In this document: in pieces, positions 6,723-12,527 of the stretch | How positions within the stretch are numbered: position 1 is the stretch's first letter | Layout of the letters: every line of letters begins with the position of its first letter | From: Alphaproteobacteria bacterium | Lineage (GTDB): Bacteria > Pseudomonadota > Alphaproteobacteria > Rhodospirillales > Rhodospirillaceae | Direction: 5' to 3' | NCBI GenBank assembly: GCA_003250275.1 | Contig: QKGW01000187.1 | Span: 1 to 12,527 of the forward strand | DNA: 12,527 nucleotides | Notes under the pieces: model-generated | The model's input: the letters and a program-made list of their open reading frames with translations, nothing else | Database searches by the model: none | Told to the model about the DNA's origin: nothing | Made by a program: the position numbers and the translations under genes

Positions 6723-7721
6723 TCAGCGCGGCGTTTCGGCGGCGCGCGCGCCGTCGACGAAGTCGAGCCAGTCGCTGCCGTAGTTGCGTTCGTACTGCGC
6801 GCGGAACTGCGCGGTGACCGGCGCGAAGCGGTCCGGCGCCATCGCCTGGAGCTTGAGCTTGCGCGGCAGGCGCTTGGCGAGCGCGGTCTGGTAGGTGGTG
6901 GCGAGCTGCGCCGCGGTGTCGGAGAAATCCACGCCGATCTCGGTGAGCGCGGCGCGTTCCTCGGCGCTCAGGCTTTCCCAGAACGCCTTCGAGGCGACCA
7001 CGAAGGTCGGCTCGTAGACGTGGCGGGTGAGGGTGATCACCGGCGCCTTGTCGCCGATCGGCAGCCGCAGCAGGGCGTCGAGGGGGCCGTCGAAGGCGTC
7101 GACGATGCCCTTCTCCATTGCTTCGGCGGCGTCCGAAGGCGGATATTTCTGCGGAATCGCCCCGAGCGCGCGCAACAGATCGCGGAGCTTGCGCCCCTCG
7201 TTGACGAGAATCTTACGTTGCGCGATGTCCTCCGGCCCGAGGATCGCGCGCTCGGCGCGGATCTGGCGGAAGGCGTTCTCGTAGATGCCGACGACGATTA
7301 CCGGCACCGCCTGCTCGACGTGGGTGCGGATTTCGTCTTCGAGCCCGGCGTAGAGCGCCCGCTGCACGTGGTCGCGGTCGGTGAACAGCCACGGCAGGCG
7401 GAACAGCGAGAGGCGGGGCACCTCGTCGATCAGCGCGTCGCCCATCACCGCGATGTCGATGCGGCCCTCGCGGATCTGCGTGAGAAGCTGCGCCTCGGGC
7501 GGGCAGGCCGCGCCGGTTTCGGGAGTGAAGACGAAGTGACGCGGCAGGCGTTCCTCGATGCGCTTGACCAGGAAAGTCATCTGCCGCGCGGCGAGACCCT
7601 CGGGGTTGCCGGGGATCCACAACGACACCGGGCGCAGCTCGGCGGCCTGAAGCGGCACACTCGCCGTCAGCCACCAGGCCAGCACTGCGACCAAGATCCC
7701 CCGAGGTCGAAACGCAACCAT
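6723..7721 (-). CDS. DctP-like TRAP solute-binding protein, orphan
   Basis: A 332-residue periplasmic binding protein of the DctP family (about 330 is usual). A signal peptide covers residues about 1-27 (GILVAVLAWWLTA, cleavage after QAA). Family landmarks are LLTQIREGRIDIAVMGDAL at 79-97, FRLPWLFTDRDH at 107-118, RKLRDLLRALGAIP at 177-190 and AMEKGIVDAFDGPLDAL at 201-217. The strand that normally reads KIR, whose Arg binds the ligand carboxylate, reads KILVNEG here, so the key Arg seems to be Leu. No DctQ/DctM membrane genes lie next to it in the window. The ATG at 7721 is preferred over an in-frame ATG at 7811 because the signal peptide starts here. The ribosome site is weak (GGGTGG region). 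Confidence 0.85.
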   Translation of the reverse strand: MVAFRPRGILVAVLAWWLTASVPLQAAELRPVSLWIPGNPEGLAARQMTFLVKRIEERLPRHFVFTPETGAACPPEAQLLTQIREGRIDIAVMGDALIDEVPRLSLFRLPWLFTDRDHVQRALYAGLEDEIRTHVEQAVPVIVVGIYENAFRQIRAERAILGPEDIAQRKILVNEGRKLRDLLRALGAIPQKYPPSDAAEAMEKGIVDAFDGPLDALLRLPIGDKAPVITLTRHVYEPTFVVASKAFWESLSAEERAALTEIGVDFSDTAAQLATTYQTALAKRLPRKLKLQAMAPDRFAPVTAQFRAQYERNYGSDWLDFVDGARAAETPR

Positions 7722-7774
7722 AGGACACAACCACCCGAGATCCGGCGTCCATCCGTTCGATACAAAACCCGGAC

Positions 7775-7805
7775 GCAGACGCAGGGTACTCGCTTCCGCG
7801 TCTGC
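7775..7805. repeat. 8-bp inverted repeat upstream of the DctP-like gene
   Basis: GCAGACGC (7775-7782) and GCGTCTGC (7798-7805) are perfect inverted arms separated by 15 bases, 54-84 bases before the DctP-like start. The spacing suits an operator bound by a dimer or a leader hairpin. A second small inverted repeat, GATGAA/TTCATC around GAT, lies at 7830-7844 in the same 165-bp intergenic region. Confidence 0.45.
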
Positions 7806-7886
7806 CGCCAAGCTGCGCCCGACTCGGAGGATGAAGATTTCATCGGAAGTATGAGATATACGGACGCACCCGCCGGAACGCGCGAC

Positions 7887-8711
7887 TCAGGGTTGCGTGA
7901 GCGCGAACAGCGTCTCGGGGTCGAGGCGGCGGTCGAGCCAGCTCGCGCCCCAGTGCAGATGCGGTCCGGTGGCCCGCCCCGACGCGCCGACCGCGCCGAT
8001 CACCGCGCCCTTCGCCACCCGCTCGCCGGGCTTCACGTCGATGCGGCTCATGTGCGCGTAGACGGTTTGCAGCCCGAGGCCGTGGTCGATCATCACCGTC
8101 ATGCCGGTGTAGAACATGTCCGGGTGCACCAGCGACACCACGCCCGCCGCCGCCGCGTGCACCGGCGTGCCGGTCGGCGCGGCGAGGTCGAGGCCCGAAT
8201 GCGGCGACTTCGGCTCGCCGTTCAAAATCCGCTGCGAGCCGAACACGCCGCTCACCACCGCGCCCTCCACCGGCAGCGCGAAGCCGCCGAGGAACTCCGC
8301 CACCGCGCGGCGGCTCTCGCGCGTCTGCGCGATCGCGCGGTTGTCCGCCGCGATCCGTTCGAGGAGCGCCTTGGGCGGCGTCACCTTTTCCTGCGGCAGG
8401 CCGTCGATGCGCTGCACCGGCCAGTCGCGGGGCTTCACCTCGATCTCCCGCACCTCGGCCTTGCCGCTCGGGGTCACCGCCTTCACCTCCGCGTGCGGCG
8501 CGGCGTCGCGGCCGAAGCCGAGGACGAAGCGCCCCGCGGGGTCGACCGGCACCGCCGCGCCGTCGAGGTACACCGCCGCTCCCGCCGCCGCGCGTCCCGA
8601 GACCAGCCCGCCCTGCTCCGCCTGCCCGTGAATGTCGAGCGCGAAGGCGGGGGCGGAGACGAGAGTTACCAGGCCGATCGCGGCTGCCGCGCATCCGGTA
8701 AACGCGTTCAC
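7887..8711 (-). CDS. Exported M23 family metallopeptidase
   Basis: A 274-residue zinc peptidase of the LytM/M23 type that would cut peptide cross-links or bridges of peptidoglycan in the periplasm. Residues 1-24 form a signal peptide (GLVTLVSAPAFA, then LD). Residues about 25-95 look like a small beta-sandwich domain with VYLDGAAVPVDPAGRFVLG. The catalytic domain covers about 143-265, with zinc ligands His171 and Asp175 in HSGLDLAAPTGTPV, His220 in VYAHMS and His253 in HLHWG. All ligands are present, so the enzyme should be active. The start is GTG at 8711, overlapping the xseA stop (GTGA); the exported N-terminus fits this start and no other. Translation is probably coupled to xseA. The region downstream (7722-7886) has no clear intrinsic terminator. 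Confidence 0.92.
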   Translation of the reverse strand: MNAFTGCAAAAIGLVTLVSAPAFALDIHGQAEQGGLVSGRAAAGAAVYLDGAAVPVDPAGRFVLGFGRDAAPHAEVKAVTPSGKAEVREIEVKPRDWPVQRIDGLPQEKVTPPKALLERIAADNRAIAQTRESRRAVAEFLGGFALPVEGAVVSGVFGSQRILNGEPKSPHSGLDLAAPTGTPVHAAAAGVVSLVHPDMFYTGMTVMIDHGLGLQTVYAHMSRIDVKPGERVAKGAVIGAVGASGRATGPHLHWGASWLDRRLDPETLFALTQP

Positions 8712-10126
8712 AGCAGCGATCCCTGACGCGGGTCGCGCTTGCCGGGTTTCGCGGCGGCGCGCTTGGGCGGTTCCGGCGGCGCGTCGCCGGTGGCGGTGGC
8801 GCCGACGTCGGCGTCGGCGAACGCGAGGGTGAGGCCGCTGCCCGGCGCGACCTGGGCGGCGCGGGTGAGCGGCTTGCCGGTGGCGGCGTCGCGCACCAGG
8901 ACGAAGCCGCGGTCGAGCACGCGGCGGTAGGAGAGGGTGTCGAGCAGCGCGGCCTGGCGGTCGAGGCGGTCGGCGGCGCGTTCGACGCGGCGGCCGAAGC
9001 TTTGGGTGAGGCGCTGGGTTGCGGTGTCGAGACGGAGCGCGGCGCGGTCGACGACCTCGCGCGGCGTGCGCAGGCGGTCGCCGAGGGCGCGGAGGCGGTC
9101 GCCGGTGCGGTCGAGACGGGTGCGGATGCAGCCGTCGAGGCGTTCCGAGCGGTCGTCGAGGCGCTGGGTCGCCTCGCCGAGCAGGCGTTCCGGGTGCGGC
9201 AGGCCGCGCGACAGCGCCTCGAGATGACGGGCGCGCGCCTCGGTGTCGGCGGCGAGCGCGCGCGGCAGGCGTGCCCCGAGTTCGGAGACCCGCGCGATCA
9301 GGTCGAGGCGCACCGGCACCGCCTTTTCCGCCGCGCCGGTGGGAGTGGGCGCGCGCAGGTCGGCGGCGTAGTCGATCAGGGTGGTGTCGGTCTCGTGGCC
9401 GACCGCGGAAATCAGCGGGATCGCGCTCGCGGCGGCGGCGCGGACGACGATCTCCTCGTTGAACGGCCAGAGGTCTTCGAGGCTGCCGCCGCCGCGCGCG
9501 ACGATCAGCACGTCGGGGCGCGGGATCGGCCCGCCCTCGGGCAGCGCGTTGAAGCCGGCGATCGCCGCGGCGATCTCGCCAGCGGCTTCCTCGCCCTGAA
9601 CCCGCACCGGCCACACCAGCACGCGGCGCGGGAAGCGTTCGCGCAGGCGGTGGAGGATGTCGCGGATCACCGCGCCGGTGGGCGAGGTGACGACGCCGAT
9701 CACCTCCGGCAGCGGCGGGATCGCGCGCTTGCGTTCGGCTGCGAACAGGCCTTCCGCCGCGAGCTTGCGGCGGCGGTCCTCGAGCAGCTTGAGAAGCGCG
9801 CCCTCGCCCGCGATTTCGAGGCTGTCGACGATCAATTGGTACTGCGAGCGCGCGCCGTAGGTGGTGAGCTTGCCGGTGGCGATGACTTCGAGGCCGTCCT
9901 CCGGGCGCACCGACATCCGCGCGAGGCTGCCGCGCCAGATCACCGCCTCGATCACCGCCTTGTCGTCCTTGAGGCGGAGGTAGCAGTGGCCGGATCCCAC
10001 CACCTTGGGCTGCGAAATCTCGCCGCGCACGCGCACCAGGCCGAACGCCGTCTCGATCGTCGTCTTGAGCGCGGCGGCGAGGGCGGAGACCGAGAGATCG
10101 GGCTGGTTGTGGGTCGGTTCGGTCAT
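8708..10126 (-). CDS. xseA: Exodeoxyribonuclease VII large subunit XseA
   Basis: A 472-residue protein of normal family length. With XseB it degrades single-stranded DNA from both ends into acid-soluble oligonucleotides in repair. The N-terminal OB-fold is at about 10-110 (LVRVRGEIS, then GHCYLRLKDDKAVIEAVIWRG). The catalytic core at about 135-300 shows VIGVVTSPTGAVIRDI at 142-157, VARGGGSLEDLWPFNEE at 209-225 and LISAVGHETDTTLID at 238-252. A long, Arg-rich helical part at about 280-400 is the usual coiled-coil arm, and YRRVLDRGFVLVRD marks the C-terminal domain. The last 25 residues are basic and Pro/Ala-rich. ATG 10126 is chosen because AGGA precedes it and homology begins there; the longer in-frame extension would run backward through the divergent purD gene. 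xseB is not in the window. Confidence 0.96.
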   Translation of the reverse strand: MTEPTHNQPDLSVSALAAALKTTIETAFGLVRVRGEISQPKVVGSGHCYLRLKDDKAVIEAVIWRGSLARMSVRPEDGLEVIATGKLTTYGARSQYQLIVDSLEIAGEGALLKLLEDRRRKLAAEGLFAAERKRAIPPLPEVIGVVTSPTGAVIRDILHRLRERFPRRVLVWPVRVQGEEAAGEIAAAIAGFNALPEGGPIPRPDVLIVARGGGSLEDLWPFNEEIVVRAAAASAIPLISAVGHETDTTLIDYAADLRAPTPTGAAEKAVPVRLDLIARVSELGARLPRALAADTEARARHLEALSRGLPHPERLLGEATQRLDDRSERLDGCIRTRLDRTGDRLRALGDRLRTPREVVDRAALRLDTATQRLTQSFGRRVERAADRLDRQAALLDTLSYRRVLDRGFVLVRDAATGKPLTRAAQVAPGSGLTLAFADADVGATATGDAPPEPPKRAAAKPGKRDPRQGSLL

Positions 10127-10154
10127 GGGGTCCTGCGAACGGAAAAAGCGGGCC

Positions 10155-10182
10155 TTGCCGCGGGGTCGCAATCGACTACACT
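10155..10182 (+). promoter_or_regulatory. Probable purD promoter
   Basis: TTGCCG (10155-10160) and TACACT (10177-10182) are separated by 16 bases in the 88-bp gap between the divergent xseA and purD starts. The inferred start of transcription, near 10189, leaves a leader of about 25 bases. No PurR-like palindrome is obvious. Confidence 0.55.
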
Positions 10183-10214
10183 CTGGCAGGCATTCGGGGA
10201 AAGGGGAAGTTCCG

Positions 10215-11486
10215 ATGAAAATTCTGGTGGTCGGCTCCGGCGGTCGGGAACACGCACTGTGCTGGGCGATCAAGCGCTCGCCGCTGTGCGAGGCGCTGTG
10301 GTGCGCGCCCGGCAACGCGGGCATCGCGCAGGTGGCGGAGTGCCTCCCGGTGAAGGCCGAGGACGTGCCCGGCATCGTCGCGCTGGCGCAGGAGAAGGCG
10401 GCGGATCTCGTCGTCGTCGGGCCCGAGGCGCCGCTCGTCGAGGGTCTCGTCGACGCGCTCAAGGCGGTCGGGATCAAGGCGTTCGGGCCGAGCGCCGCGG
10501 CGGCGCGTCTCGAAGGCTCGAAAGGGTTCATGAAGGACTTCTGCGCCCGCCACGACATTCCCACCGCGGCCTACGCCCGCTTCACCGACGCCGAGGCCGC
10601 CAAGGCCTACGTGCGCGAGCAGGGCGCGCCGATCGTGGTCAAGGCCGACGGCCTCGCCGCCGGCAAGGGCGTGGTGGTGTGCCCGAACGAGGCCGACGCG
10701 CTCGCCGCGATCGACATGATCATGACCGACCGCGCGTTCGGCGTCGCCGGCGGCGAGGTGGTGATCGAGGAATTCCTCCAGGGCGAGGAGGCGAGCTTCT
10801 TCGCCGTCATCGACGGCAAGACCGCGATCCCGTTCGGCGCGGCGCAGGACCACAAGCGCGTCGGCGACGGCGACACCGGCCCCAACACCGGCGGCATGGG
10901 CGCCTACGCGCCCGCACCGGTGATGACCCCCGAGATTGTCGACGAGGTGATGGAGAAGATCGTCACCCCGACGGTGACGGGCATGGCCGCCGAGGGCAAC
11001 CCGTTCCAGGGCGTGTTGTTCGCCGGGCTGATGATCACCGCGCAGGGGCCGCGCCTGATCGAGTTCAACGTCCGCTTCGGCGATCCCGAGTGCCAGGTGC
11101 TGATGAGCCGGCTGAAGTCGGACCTCGTGCCGCTGCTCGCCGCCGCCGCCGACGGCACCCTCGATACCGTCGCGGTCGAGTGGTTCGACGCCGCCGCGCT
11201 GGTGGTGGTGATGGCGGCCCAGGGCTACCCCGGCACGCCGCTCAAGGGCACCGAGATCCGCAACCTCGCCGCCGCCGACGCGGTGCCCGAGGCGGTGGTG
11301 TTCCACGCCGGCACGCGTGCCGAGGGCGGCAAGGTCCTCGCCGACGGCGGACGCGTTCTCGGCGTCGCGGCGCGGGGGCGCACGGTGAAGGAGGCGCGCG
11401 ACCGCGCCTACGAGGCGGTGGACCGGATCGACTGGCCCGAAGGCTTCTGCCGCCGCGATATCGCCTGGCGCGCGCTCGAGCGCTAA
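10215..11486 (+). CDS. purD: Phosphoribosylamine-glycine ligase PurD
   Basis: A complete 423-residue GAR synthetase, which joins glycine to 5-phosphoribosylamine with ATP in step two of purine synthesis. It opens with MKILVVGSGGREHALCWAI, the hallmark GGREHA N-domain. VVVGPEAPLVEGL follows. The ATP-grasp region has VVKADGLAAGKGVVV, QDHKRVGDGDTGPNTGGMGAYAP and, at the metal site, FNVRFGDPECQ. The C-terminal domain ends in AYEAVDRIDWPEGFCRRDIAWRAL, so nothing is missing. The purine-rich GGGGAAAGGGGAAG ends about 5 bases before ATG 10215 and fixes the start. The gene stands alone on the plus strand, divergent from xseA, and is followed by a hairpin. Confidence 0.98.
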   Translation: MKILVVGSGGREHALCWAIKRSPLCEALWCAPGNAGIAQVAECLPVKAEDVPGIVALAQEKAADLVVVGPEAPLVEGLVDALKAVGIKAFGPSAAAARLEGSKGFMKDFCARHDIPTAAYARFTDAEAAKAYVREQGAPIVVKADGLAAGKGVVVCPNEADALAAIDMIMTDRAFGVAGGEVVIEEFLQGEEASFFAVIDGKTAIPFGAAQDHKRVGDGDTGPNTGGMGAYAPAPVMTPEIVDEVMEKIVTPTVTGMAAEGNPFQGVLFAGLMITAQGPRLIEFNVRFGDPECQVLMSRLKSDLVPLLAAAADGTLDTVAVEWFDAAALVVVMAAQGYPGTPLKGTEIRNLAAADAVPEAVVFHAGTRAEGGKVLADGGRVLGVAARGRTVKEARDRAYEAVDRIDWPEGFCRRDIAWRALER

Positions 11487-11507
11487 ACATCTCCCAAGAA
11501 TTGCATT

Positions 11508-11528
11508 CGGAGGGCTTTCAGCCCTCCG
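11508..11528 (+). terminator. Hairpin after purD
   Basis: CGGAGGGCT and AGCCCTCCG form a perfect 9-bp stem with a TTC loop, 21 bases after the purD stop. No U-run follows directly on either strand, so it may act as a weak terminator or as a 3'-end stabiliser. Its last three bases overlap the palindrome that follows. Confidence 0.5.
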
Positions 11529-11541
11529 AGTCGCGACTCGG
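11526..11541. repeat. Perfect 16-bp palindrome CCGAGTCGCGACTCGG
   Basis: CCGAGTCGCGACTCGG is fully self-complementary with no spacer, which suits a dimeric DNA-binding protein better than an RNA hairpin. Both of its 8-bp halves recur further down the same intergenic region (11613-11620 and 11651-11658), upstream of the HD-GYP gene. Confidence 0.7.
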
Positions 11542-11561
11542 CATGAATACCATTGCATGTA

Positions 11562-11581
11562 TTTAAGAAAAACTTTAAGAA
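11562..11581 (+). repeat. Direct repeat TTTAAGAA in an AT-rich island
   Basis: TTTAAGAA occurs at 11562-11569 and again at 11574-11581, a 12-base period. The stretch from about 11542 to 11610 is clearly richer in A+T than the rest of the window, which marks it as the likely promoter zone of the downstream gene. No -35/-10 pair with good matches could be fixed. Confidence 0.4.
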
Positions 11582-11612
11582 TTCGGCGGTTCGGCTTTTC
11601 TCAATAGTTTTG

Positions 11613-11658
11613 CCGAGTCGCGGGCTGTGATAGTGTTCGGGAAAGAAGACCGACTCGG
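11613..11658 (+). promoter_or_regulatory. Leader stem with CCGAGTCG / CGACTCGG arms
   Basis: CCGAGTCG (11613-11620) and CGACTCGG (11651-11658) can pair over a 30-base loop about 70 bases before the GTG start of the HD-GYP gene. They are the same two half-sites as the palindrome at 11526-11541. They may be separated operator half-sites or an mRNA leader stem. Confidence 0.4.
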
Positions 11659-11728
11659 GCGGCGAATCCGAGAGGTTTCCGAGGGGATACCGGAGTCCGT
11701 TCACCTGGGACTTCAGGAGACGTGTCGG

Positions 11729-12527
11729 GTGCAAAGGCCGAAGATACTCGTTGCCTGTCAGGATCGATCGGCGCGGCAACGTCTGTCGGAAACTTTCCGT
11801 TTCCGCTATCAGACGGTCGCGGTCGATGACGGCTGGCTGGCGCTGCATCTCGTCAACACCACGGCGTTCGAGGCGATGGTGATCGCCGAGCGTTTGGATT
11901 CCCTCTCGGGTCTCGACGTTGCGGTTTCGGTGCGCGAGAGCCACCGCAACTCGACCGTACCGATCATGCTCGTGGCGCGGATGATCACCCCCTACATCCG
12001 CCAGATGGTCGAAGCGGGGGTGATCGATCGCTGTGTCGACGAAGCCGCCGAAACCGGCGCTTTTCTTTTTGAATTCAACTCGATGTGCGGCGCGCGCGCG
12101 GAGCGCGCGTGGGACGCGCTCGATACCGACGTGGCGCGCGTCCTACAGACCGCGCGGCATTCGTACTCCAAGGTGTTCGAGGCCACCACCGCCGACGTGC
12201 CGTTCGACGCGCGCCTTCTCAACGAGGTCGCCCAGCACCTCGTCTCGGCGATCCAGGGCGGCCGCATCTCGGCGGTGATGCAAGCGCTGCAAAGCCACGA
12301 CGACTACACCTTCGTGCACTCGCTGTCGGTCGCGGCGGTGCTCGCATTCTTCGGCAAACAAATAGGAATACGTGAAAACGATCTTTTTCTGATGGCGCAG
12401 GCGGGGTTCGCCCACGATTTCGGAAAACGCGTGATGCCCCACGCCGTGCTCTATAAACCCGGTCCCCTCGACACCGCGCAGATGGTGGTGATCCGCCGCC
12501 ACGCCGCCGCCGCCGGCCAGATTCTGC
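11729..12527 (+). CDS. Pseudo-receiver / HD-GYP domain protein (3' end missing)
   Basis: An open frame of 266 codons runs off the right edge. Residues about 4-120 have the beta-alpha pattern of a CheY-like receiver (PKILVACQDRSARQRL, VDDGWLALHLV, LSGLDVAVSVRE, VPIMLVAR). The phospho-acceptor position holds Ala53 instead of Asp, the acidic pair is reduced to Asp12, and the Lys site reads Asp. Residues about 160-266 begin an HD-GYP domain: YTFVHSLSVAAVL with His197, AHDFGKRVMP with His229-Asp230 and Lys233, LYKPGPL, then RRHAAAAGQIL with His258. Such domains cleave cyclic di-GMP. The GYP motif lies past the edge, so activity cannot be judged. The start is GTG 11729, placed by AGGAG at 11715-11719 nine bases upstream and by the receiver beginning directly after it. 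It is monocistronic so far. Confidence 0.85.
   Translation, partial: MQRPKILVACQDRSARQRLSETFRFRYQTVAVDDGWLALHLVNTTAFEAMVIAERLDSLSGLDVAVSVRESHRNSTVPIMLVARMITPYIRQMVEAGVIDRCVDEAAETGAFLFEFNSMCGARAERAWDALDTDVARVLQTARHSYSKVFEATTADVPFDARLLNEVAQHLVSAIQGGRISAVMQALQSHDDYTFVHSLSVAAVLAFFGKQIGIRENDLFLMAQAGFAHDFGKRVMPHAVLYKPGPLDTAQMVVIRRHAAAAGQIL

Noticed and set aside
6510..8726. Plus-strand open frame of 738 codons across three minus-strand genes
   Set aside because: It crosses intergenic regions and several minus-strand genes with signal peptides and catalytic motifs. Its own translation shows no domain.
9002..11566. Plus-strand open frame of 854 codons through xseA and purD
   Set aside because: It is antisense to xseA and out of frame with purD, both of which are unambiguous. 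The composition is typical of a GC shadow.
11543..11566. Mini-ORF of seven codons (MNTIACI) as a possible leader peptide
   Set aside because: It has no ribosome site and no run of regulatory codons. Its ATG falls inside a repeat arm.
11700..11760. A c-di-GMP riboswitch in front of the HD-GYP gene
   Set aside because: A GCAAAGGCC stretch recalls the GEMM core, but it lies at the start codon and inside the coding region. The remaining conserved helices are not seen.

Overview
The window is GC-rich DNA (roughly 70 percent G+C by eye) with densely packed genes. It carries a DUF1491 gene, a family found mainly in Alphaproteobacteria, together with cobH/L/I/J-type cobalamin genes and an xseA/purD pair. 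This suggests an alphaproteobacterium, probably of the Rhodospirillales. The genus cannot be fixed from the sequence alone. No tRNA, rRNA, CRISPR array or insertion sequence is visible, and no gene-free stretch exceeds 300 bases; the longest is about 240 bases, at 11487-11728.

Positions 1-6255 are a corrin-ring assembly cluster. The 5' end of cobM runs off the left edge on the minus strand, behind a good sigma70-like promoter. Divergent from it is a tightly packed plus-strand operon: cbiX (cobaltochelatase with a long His/Cys-rich tail), cobH, cobL (CbiE-CbiT fusion), cobI, a CbiG-CobJ fusion, and a small DUF1491 gene. Starts and stops overlap or nearly touch from cobH onward. A sirohydrochlorin-type cobaltochelatase combined with a full CbiG points to the cobalt-early, oxygen-independent route, even though the methyltransferases carry the Cob names of the aerobic pathway.

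Positions 6256-10126 are minus-strand genes. They comprise a small secreted PF03640-type protein, a DctP-like solute-binding protein with no transporter partner in view, an exported M23 metallopeptidase, and xseA (exonuclease VII large subunit). The peptidase start overlaps the xseA stop by GTGA.

Positions 10127-12527 begin with purD, divergent from xseA and with its own promoter. Next comes a 242-bp intergenic region with nested inverted repeats and four copies of one 8-bp word. Last is the 5' part of a gene for a degenerate receiver domain joined to an HD-GYP c-di-GMP phosphodiesterase domain, cut by the right edge and starting at GTG 11729.

The most unusual items are the metal-binding tail of CbiX, the pseudo-receiver HD-GYP protein, the repeat-rich leader in front of it, and the orphan DctP-like protein lacking the usual ligand arginine. 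No wholly new multi-gene system is evident.
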